A DNA stretch of 64,000 nucleotides from Daphnia pulex (lineage: Eukaryota; Arthropoda; Branchiopoda; Diplostraca; Daphniidae). This document shows positions 56,431 through 64,000 of the stretch, one piece after another. A program made the position numbers and the translations under genes. The DNA lies in the NCBI RefSeq assembly GCF_021134715.1, contig NC_060023.1, positions 2,232,001-2,296,000 of the forward strand, given 5' to 3'. Positions within the stretch are counted from its first letter, which is position 1. Each line of letters opens with the position of its first letter. The notes under the pieces were generated by a model, which saw nothing but the letters and a program-made list of their open reading frames with translations, was not told where the DNA came from and ran no database searches.

Positions 56431-57644
56431 TTTTAACTAAAAGAAACTAATTACAGTACCTACTAAAAGTTTGGGAACACATGAGAGAATCTTTCTTTGA
56501 TTTGGTGAACTGTGAATAAGTTATGGCACGTGCACTAGTTATCTGCGCGTTCCACTTCATCGACTTGGATGATCTCGTCTTTGGTCGTCGGGTGTTTGGG
56601 CTCTCTTGCCAGTTTGGTCGAAAGGCATCAAATTTTCCATCCATTCATTAAATCCTTTGTAGTTGCGATCAAACATAGACAATTTCCCATGACAAACTCC
56701 ATAAAAAACAGCTTGAAAGTTGAAACAAGCAAACACCTCCTTAAATTCGTAAAGTAGATTCCTTAAACATGTGGATAGCTATTTACCCTCCAGCATATGA
56801 GTAAAATTGATACTTTCAGCGTTGTTGCAGTCCCTTTTTTTGCGGACGGTTGAATGAGGACGGAGCCCCGTTTTGGGTGGGGTGTCGTCACCTGCTGTGC
56901 CCCTTCTGGCCAGCCAGAGCTCCCATCCCTTCGTCTTTTGTCCTATTTCCCATCAGCTTTTCAAATGTAAACTAGTCTGTTGTCATTGGCCACCATTGAA
57001 AATTGCGTCAAACATTGTGGACCGTTGAATGAGAACTGAGCCCCGTTTTGGGAGGGGTGTTGTCGCCAGCGCTACCCAAGTCGGCTAGCCACTCCTCCCA
57101 TCGCCTAGTCTCGCTTACTTGTCCTTCCAACTGTTCAAACGTAAACTTGACATTTCTGGTTTTGTCACTAGGTTCGTCAGCCAATTGCTATTGCTTTTCA
57201 TGCCAGCATCACTTAGGTTAGTGGCACGTGCTGGAAGTAATACACAAAGAACTATGTGTGTGTCTGTGTGTGTGATTGTGCACATGTTGATATTTGTGTG
57301 TGTGTGTTTTCGCAGGTTAGTGTGGGTGACTGGGACACGTGCTAAGTGTTAACGACTGGAAGTTATGTTCGGGCAAATAAACTTAAGTTTTTTCTAACGT
57401 ATTCTCGCACCTCATACCATTGCTTGTTGTTGGCCAATCTATGGATTGCTTTTTCTGCCAATGGCTGGTCGCGATTGCAATTGCCTTGCTGCAATTTTCC
57501 GTTTGTAACCGTAATAATTAGCATTTGTAGATTTAAAAAAGAATACCAAGTTAAAGGGTCAGTCAAAGATCATTATGTGTATAACTTTCGGAAAACATAT
57601 TTTACCACTTCCATTTTCAAGTCCAATTTTAACTTATATTGCAG

Positions 57645-58160
57645 GAATTGTGGCACAAAAAGAGTGAAACGAAGTTTGCCTGCTATAGCAAGACATATAG
57701 CCAAGTTTACCGACTGCGGAATCATCTTGGTGAAGTTTAACAAACTTCCGGCATTCAGAAAAAGAACCAAAGAACTGGAGTTGGCGGCCTGAAAACTGTG
57801 GTGGCTGAAGAGTTCGAAATTAATGAAGAATCGTTGCCGTCTCCCGACCCAGCTCCAATCCCATACGAGTGTAGTTGGGGCTCGATTTTGAGGAACTACA
57901 ACAGACAGACTTCCAATCCCTACTTGAACTGGCCGTTTCCACAAAATGTGGAGGATGCAGAGGGAAGCGCGGGTCAGGTAAAATAATTTTTTTACAGTTA
58001 TGAAGGTCAACTGGTAGAGATGTTCAAATTTTTTTTAAATTCCTGATGTTGCTGTTAGTCAAGTGCGACACATGCGACGTCTGCGTTCCAGACAGTCTTG
58101 CCCAATAAAAGAAAATTCAAGGAATGGGTTAATTCGCAAGACTCCTCCTCGCCGGCTCTG
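57645..58160 (+). pseudogene. Unrecognised plus-strand spliced gene, copy 2, 5' part
   Basis: The exon after TATTGCAG carries NCGTKRVKRSLPAIARHIAK and ends this frame at a TGA after LELAA. In the next frame it carries VVAEEFEINEESLPSPDPAP and NPYLNWPFPQNVEDAEGSAG, with the donor at 57978. The exon at 58059 begins SSATHATSAFQTVLPNKRKF. A frame change at the same place as in copy 1 suggests either a hidden small intron or damage older than the duplication. Family unknown. Confidence 0.4.
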
Positions 58161-58306
58161 GAAAGTAGGTTGACAAGTTATAGGGATCTTTTTTTTGTAA
58201 CGAAATCCGTTGACTAATTTATGTTTTGTTTCAATGCAAGAGATGAGGGCGGAAGTCACGACGAAGCTGGCTGTAGCCGGAACGCGTGACAAAACCACCC
58301 CTTAAT

Positions 58307-58824
58307 ATGGAATTCCAGATGGGTTCGTTGAATTTCAAGAAATGTACGCATAACTCCACCTACTACAGAGAACTGAGACGCGGCGTTAAAGAACACGGTT
58401 ATGATAAGGAAAGGAAGAAACCATCTCTCCAGAAATTGATTGAAAAACTCGATTCGTAGGTTTCGTTTGTAGTTAACAAAAAATTGTTTTGTTTTTTGGG
58501 TGAGGGGGTGTCAATGAAAAATGTTAACCTGTTTTGGGTAGTTATCAAATCTTGTGGTAAACGTTTTTCTGTTGTTGTTTGCCTCTCAGGCAAGTGTCGG
58601 ACGGCGTAGGGGTTGCTGAAGCGCTCCTGTCCAAGAGCTTCAAACGAGTTCCAACTTACGTGGAAAACGACGGACCCGTCTTCTCACTCTGCGAGCGTCG
58701 TGTTCACAAATTGTGGAAATTCAATCCTGTGACCTGCAAGCAGCGCCATAGCCGCATAACTACTGCATACCGGGAAATAACTGAAAAAATTTGTTGTCCA
58801 TTGGATTACGAAAGTATAAAATGA
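58307..58824 (+). CDS. Intact two-exon open frame, 127 residues, unrecognised
   Basis: Exons 58307-58455 and 58590-58824 join across a GTAGGT...CTCTCAG intron in phase 2 to give 384 bp without a stop, beginning MEFQMGSLNFKKCTHN and ending CCPLDYESIK. It is basic, with several cysteines, and shows no signal peptide or membrane segment. It probably is the 3' end of the gene that begins at 57645, in which case the ATG may be internal. Copy 1 of the duplication has lost this part. I do not recognise the family. Confidence 0.45.
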
Positions 58825-59356
58825 TTGTTCAATTCTCGAAAAATCTTTAACACGAATCATTCAAATGATGGCATAAACTTTCTCGGTGTGAGTAAGGTGT
58901 ATTTAAAAGATCCATTTTGTTGTATCTTATTGACGTCGAAAGTTGGGTTAATTTTAAAAGAAAATGAATAGAAAAAGCTATATTGCACTATGATGTATCA
59001 AAAGATTGATAATTCCCAATTTTTCTCACGAGCTTGCTTCTCCAAATTTGGATATTTTCCTCCGACACTCTCCAACATCCACTTAACTCACTTTCTCTGA
59101 GAGCTGTGTTGGCTTCCCTGTCCCGGTTTTAGGGTAAAAGTAGTCCGATTTGGAAACTTTAAAAAGCGCCTCTAGTGAATGTGTCAGCTACTACGTGCAG
59201 CTACTTCGTACAGCCTAAATGGCTCTTTTTAACGTTTTCACTTGTTATTCCAATCAAGAAGTAGTATTCGAGTAAAAAGTCGTGCGCAGTTTACGCCGAT
59301 GCGCACCACTGCGGCCGATAGAAGAACGAAAATTATTATTACGCTTGATACTTAAC

Positions 59357-59415
59357 GTAGGTCCAATCCTTCGTTCAAGAACCGTCTGCTTCTCGAACAA
59401 TGGATTAGACCTACC
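59357..59415 (+). ncRNA. miRNA-like hairpin, copy 2 (candidate)
   Basis: GTAGGTCCAATCCTTCGTTC pairs with GAACAATGGATTAGACCTAC around the loop AAGAACCGTCTGCTTCTC. It matches the hairpin at 44845-44903. Expression is unknown. Confidence 0.25.
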
Positions 59416-59442
59416 TGGTCAGACTTATTGCCATGCCGGTCC

Positions 59443-59485
59443 GACAGGGCAATAGCTCATAGCCATAGAGGGCTATTGTCCTGTC
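59443..59485. repeat. Short hairpin present only in copy 2
   Basis: GACAGGGCAATAGC pairs with GCTATTGTCCTGTC (one mismatch) around a 15-base loop. At the same place copy 1 has GACAAAAAAACCCAAC instead, so one copy gained or lost it. Confidence 0.5.
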
Positions 59486-60311
59486 AGTGCAAAAAACCCC
59501 ATCTAGCGACGGCTATTGCATTTTAACATTACGTAAATACATTTTTACTTTGTTCTATGCTTATTCCACCCCGGAGTCCTTTTCTTAAATTTTCTCGTTC
59601 ACGACTCAGGAATCATGTGAGTGTTTTCATGTATGTTTAATGTATGTCCCCTGTCCCCATCACAAACTGTGATGGAAATTATGATTCTTATATTAACTTT
59701 TGTTATTTTCTTCTTCTTCTCAGGTTAGATAACCGTAATAACAGCAAGCCTTTTTTTCATCTCGTTCAGTGCAAATAAGGGCAAAAAAGTAATCTTTCAA
59801 TTAAATGGGCATTATAAAGGTTAAAGGGACTTGCTAGTTAAAACGCTATACAAGACACTTTAGTGTGAAAAGAAATCATCGCGGAAATGTGAAGACGATC
59901 GACATGAGATTGAGATTATTAACGATCATTGCAAGAAGATTCAACGTGGAGATTACATGGCCTAGAGATGAAAAAATCAGTGATTAAAGATAGGGTGATA
60001 TTTTACACAAAAAAAAATCGGTGGTTGTTGTATTATAAAAATTAATAAATCAATAGAAAGCGACGAGAGAGATAGTACACGAGTGACGGTAACACACTCT
60101 TGTGTAAAATTAGAAGCAATGTAGGACGGCAGGACTCAACAATTAAAATTTTATAACCAAAACTCTATAAACTAAAAAATATAATTGGCGCAGAAATACA
60201 ATGGTAGAAAAATTTCAGTTTCACGGTATCAGATTAATCCTTATAAATTCAGTGAGCTTTCCGTATTTGCGTAATAATCTCCAGTGTAAAAGTATGGTGG
60301 GGGAACTTATG

Positions 60312-60511
60312 GTTGGAAAATGCTATCTCGGCTTAAGCCAGTGGTTGCACCTGATCAGCGCTGCCTGGTGGACAATTGGGAGAATTGGACCAATGACATG
60401 CCAAAGCATTGAACCAAGAAAGTGCGACCAGCCCTGCAATTGGCTTGCCTTTGGCACTAAGCTCCTCCTTCTGTCCGAATACTGGCTTCAGTCGAGATAG
60501 CCTTTTCCAAC
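60312..60511. repeat. 200-bp foldback with 30-bp arms, copy 2
   Basis: Arms 60312-60341 and 60482-60511 pair with three mismatches. It is the counterpart of 45768-45967. A 99-codon open frame that spans it is a by-product. Confidence 0.65.
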
Positions 60512-60641
60512 TTTATATTTTTTACATGGAAGCAGACGAGCATAGCAGACAAATGGGGTGAAGAAAAGAGGTGTATGTATGTATTTTGCTGCTACAAACG
60601 GTGCATCAAACTATAAAGCACAGTAGGGGAGAGTGGGGTCA

Positions 60642-62256
60642 ATACTGTTGAGTGATTTGTGTCGTTCCTTTTAAGTAGTTTTTATGTTTAGAGGCATGTT
60701 TTTTGTTTTCCCCTGTAAAATTGACACATGTCTCTGCAAGTTCAAGTTGCTGAGGTCTGACTGTTTCCAAATCCCATAACTTCCACAATTAAGGAGTCCT
60801 TGGGTTTAGATTTCAAATCCCAGTTGATTTGATTTCGTTTTCTTCTCCAACAAATTACTTATGAATTTACTTATGAATTTGTTTTTATTATTATTTTTTT
60901 ACAGCTTCAAGGGGTTTGATGAAGGGGCTAGTGGGAGTTCATCATCTTTCACCATCACACTTGAAAGAATAACAAAGTGTAAAAACGAGCCGGTGTTCGA
61001 CGATAATTGCAGATACACATTGATCACAAGAGATTTCTATTAAGAATAAATTAAATGTATGTTATATTTGTCACACGGGTCATGAAAATTGCAAAATAAC
61101 TTTTCAAGTGCCGATTCGCCAGGGCCCAGCCTCATAACCATCTGCATTGACCAACATCGTAAAGAATTCTTCGCTGATGTGCTCCCAGATCTGTTGAAAG
61201 GAATGCCTTAAGCCCTTTAGCCCTTAGCTAGGGAATCAAAATGTGTTCCGTTAATTTTATGATTCCGTAGTTTATGCATCTCCTTTTCTAGTTCTTATTC
61301 CTTCTTCTCTTTCTCTCTCTATATTTAGGTTCTACTGGATCTACCTTAGGTTAAGATTCCACAAGCTACTGTCGCATGCAATGATCATCCACTTCAACCA
61401 GCCACACCTTTCCACAACTTACTTAGTTTCCATCCTTATTTGTTAGGATTGCATTGACAAACCTTTATCAACTATAAAATATTTTGGTAGTTGACTAAAA
61501 TAAAATAAATTATTACATTGCTATTTAAAATAATTGGTTAGTTAAATTGTATGTACTTCTATGTTTGTTTGTCAACTGGATTGTAGGGGCCACATGACAA
61601 TAGAATAGCAATTGATAAAAATTTATCAATGTGCAATTATTTCAAATTGTAATTACTTTTTAAAGAACAACAATTTGGCAATTTGGGATGGACCATCGCC
61701 GAGTTCGGAATTATACAAGAAACCACCTCGTGGGGATGCACACAGGGCAGCATCATCTTGTCCTTCCTTGTTCACTTTTGATGATTCTTTAGAATTATCA
61801 TGCCAACTGAATTTTTGTGCGCAAAGCATTCAATGGAATTTTGAATTTGAATTCCTTCTTTGGTTTTGCAGCCCCTTTTTTCAGTCCCACTTAGGAAAAG
61901 ATCCCATGCAAAGAAGGAAGGGGGGAGTTAATGCCTGATTTACTGGCAAGAAAATAGGCTTTTAATGCCTCAACGTCGAATTTTTTAACGTTTTGGACGA
62001 GATCTGATTGACTTAGACCTGAACCGCTCATTTTCAATTTTCAGTTTTACCTTCCTTCATCCGAGCCATCAACACAGTCTAAAGCACTAACGAGGACATC
62101 GTGCGGTCAGAGTTTTCGCGTGGCGCATGCTAGCTCTTATTGTTTGTTGTCAGTAAAATTTTTCACCATGTATGTATTGAGACCAAGATTCGTGTTTGTG
62201 ACGATCATATGGATGTGGTTCGTTAATTAATTTTGTTTTTCTTTATTTCGATACGA
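60642..62256. other. Unassigned stretch with exon-like piece
   Basis: After TTTTTTACAG at 60904 a frame reads FKGFDEGASGSSSSFTITLE and ends RYTLITRDFY then TAA at 61041; the family is unknown. A plus frame 61612-61938 is also unrecognised. The rest is AT-rich. Confidence 0.3.
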
Positions 62257-62364
62257 CGATTCGGCAACGGCCAAGAACCAGAATTTGCTGAACACTTTCT
62301 ACTGGAATATTGGAGGAAATCGTTGGCCAAATGGGTTCGCTACAAGGACATTAAAGGCGAAAAG
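62257..62364 (+). pseudogene. Single exon resembling a discoidin-domain receptor (DDR)
   Basis: The open piece RFGNGQEPEFAEHFLLEYWR KSLAKWVRYKDIKGEK ends at a GTATGT donor. The pattern (EYAxxxxLEYWR...W..Y.D..G) is that of the discoidin domain of DDR-type receptor tyrosine kinases, which bind collagen at the cell surface. No clear acceptor precedes it and no neighbouring DDR exons were found, so it is likely an orphan exon copy. Other discoidin-containing proteins are possible. Confidence 0.4.
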
Positions 62365-64000
62365 GTATGTGATATGTGAGTCTGGCGCAGTCCGTTTTCC
62401 ATTACTTTGCAGCCGTTCCTATACTATATTTTCTTTATTGCCAACCAGCTTCCATAGTCTGAACCAGGATAGAAGTATACAGAGGGAAATTCATCCGAAC
62501 AGTGTTGAGTGAGGACCGGTGCTAGGGAGCTAATGAGAGGGATAAAAAGGGTGGCATCCAACGGATACACAAACAAAAAACAAACAAAACATAAATAACA
62601 ACAACAAATGATGGTCCAAGCTGATATTTTTTAGAGACGGATGACCTTTTGTATCTGAATAATAAGTTATGTGGCAACAAATGTCAATTGAACTTGCTTA
62701 TAGGTGACACTCATCAGGTTTTTGGGTCAAACATTTGGTAGCGCACATTATTATTTGTTAAACATAGCTTGCGATATTGAGAACTTCACACACAACAAAG
62801 TTCACTTGCTTGTTTCATGGCAATTTTTCCGCAAGTATACCGGAAGTAAGCGATAGCTCCTCAACTGTTGAGTTGTCTTCAAATCAAACCAATATTCGTG
62901 ATGGACGTAAAATTTGCGGTCTATTCGTGTTTTCATTTTTTCAACGAAAACGATGCGATTTCAGATTTTCAACTAAGGCTACTTAGGCAACTAACCTGAC
63001 CCCATATTTGCCATTTGACGAGGATCACGAAAATTAAGTTCTTTTTCGCACGACACGAGTTTACAGAACCTAAGCTAATTAATAAACCGGAAGTAAAAAA
63101 AGGCACACTACCATACATCTAACGGAGCTTTGTGGCTGGATGCTGGAACAATTTCTGTCAGATTATACCAAAAGAAAACTTACAGCAACTAACAATACAT
63201 TTTTTAGAGATAAGCAAAGTAACTTAAATTGATGTTTCTAACAACTGATTAAGTTATCCCTCTAATTTTAGAAAGAAAAAATGTTTATAACACTCACGAT
63301 TTAGAAACTCACACAATATTCTCCTCATCGAATATATATCACTTCATCATCTCATCACCGATGACAATATCTTGAGGAAATAAACATAGAGGCAAGTATC
63401 TAATAATGCAAAGGAGACCACAGTAAATAATTGTTACATGAACATTTTGTGGAATCATGGTAATAAGCTGCTTTTTAAAAAGAAACAAAGCAAACCAAGC
63501 AATGTAATTGTGTGACAGGATCAGTCGCAATTTTCTAATTTCACGCACTCCAGAAAATGTCCTACATTGCACGACACAGACATTGGTAATGCGTTTGCAC
63601 ACAAAAGAAAACACGGTCAACAGTCAACACTAGAAGATCATCTGTGATTGGTCGAAATCTAAGGTTGAAACTCTTTTATTAAATCACTGAATTTTAATGG
63701 TTGATAATTGTGCAGCACAAGTTGTGACCCTTGTAGGCTTAACGTACCCCTTTCACAATCACTTAACACACTAATTTTCAATCTTCTAGGCCAGCTAGGG
63801 TGGGCAGTGGTCAGTGGCAGCCTTCTTTCTTGAGCAAATTTATTGATGAATAAGTCCAATTAGAAAAGAATGGATTGGATCATCGAGGAGTGAATGTTAA
63901 AGTATGATTGTCGGGATTAATATGTGACGCACCAGCTCGGTCTTTCGTTACTGGCACATGTGGACACACAGGGAAATTCGCTTGTCCCAAATGCAAAGCT
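62365..64000. other. Unassigned stretch
   Basis: Around 62795-63120 there are words shared with 4850-5050 (ACAAAGTTCACTTG, CCGGAAGT, TATTCGTGAT, GTAAAATTTG), indicating a weak old repeat. Minus-strand frames 63339-63620 and 63659-63859 are unrecognised; the latter starts right after a TAA. No gene can be supported at the right edge. Confidence 0.3.

Larger units (their letters stand above)
56525..60641 (+). repeat. Segmental duplication, copy 2 (partner 42156-46097)
   Basis: This is about 4.1 kb aligned end to end with copy 1. It keeps the 3' coding exons lost in copy 1, lacks the 279-bp block of copy 1, and has lost the right end of the 141-bp miniature element. It starts about 95 bp beyond the LINE remnant. 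Many point differences suggest the duplication is not new. Confidence 0.9.

Noticed and set aside
60201..60500. 99-codon plus-strand frame
   Set aside because: Runs across a hairpin foldback and is not kept open in the other duplication copy.

Overview
The window looks like nuclear DNA of a branchiopod crustacean, most likely a water flea (Daphnia or a close relative). This is inferred from short introns (about 55-100 bp) with standard arthropod splice sites, an arthropod allatostatin A receptor-like gene, and a tyrosine-rich YYTTKAPE-type repeat gene that I associate with Daphnia. The DNA is AT-rich, gene-poor and full of decayed mobile elements. No tRNA, rRNA or CRISPR array was recognised.

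Layout. 0-2.5 kb: a complete 12-exon minus-strand gene model with a coiled-coil region and a tandem array of 96-bp exons. 4.4-5.3 kb: the 3' end of an unrecognised gene. 5.6 kb: a piggyBac-type miniature transposon with TTAA ends. 6.4 kb: a broken tyrosine-rich repeat gene. 7.2-9.0 kb: the best gene of the window, an intact six-exon CAF-1 p60 (CHAF1B) homologue on the minus strand. 9.7-12.5 kb: a decayed SUCO/SLP1-type SUN-domain gene. 14.3-15.4 kb: an allatostatin A receptor-like GPCR whose two larger exons each lack one base.

From 16 to 42 kb almost everything recognisable is mobile: a candidate LTR, a gypsy-type remnant without reverse transcriptase, a DIRS-like remnant with part of a tyrosine recombinase, BEL/Pao fragments, miniature elements with terminal inverted repeats, and an LTR-like promoter carrying four CRE-like sites. 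A few unassigned exons lie at 23.9-24.6 kb.

From 42 to 60.6 kb the main structure is a direct segmental duplication of about 4 kb (42156-46097 and 56525-60641). Each copy carries unrecognised spliced coding segments, conserved hairpins and foldback elements, and both copies end in the same GGGGAGAGTGGGGTCA motif. Between the copies lie an ionotropic-receptor fragment, an intron-containing HSP70 pseudogene, a 478-bp tandem exon repeat, a second copy of the candidate LTR and a minus-strand LINE with an internal 552-bp duplication. At 62.3 kb there is one exon resembling the discoidin domain of DDR receptors.

Apart from the coiled-coil gene and CHAF1B, few genes look functional. The genes do not form an evident pathway. 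The best candidates for something undescribed are the tandem-exon gene at the left end and the duplicated 4-kb unit.
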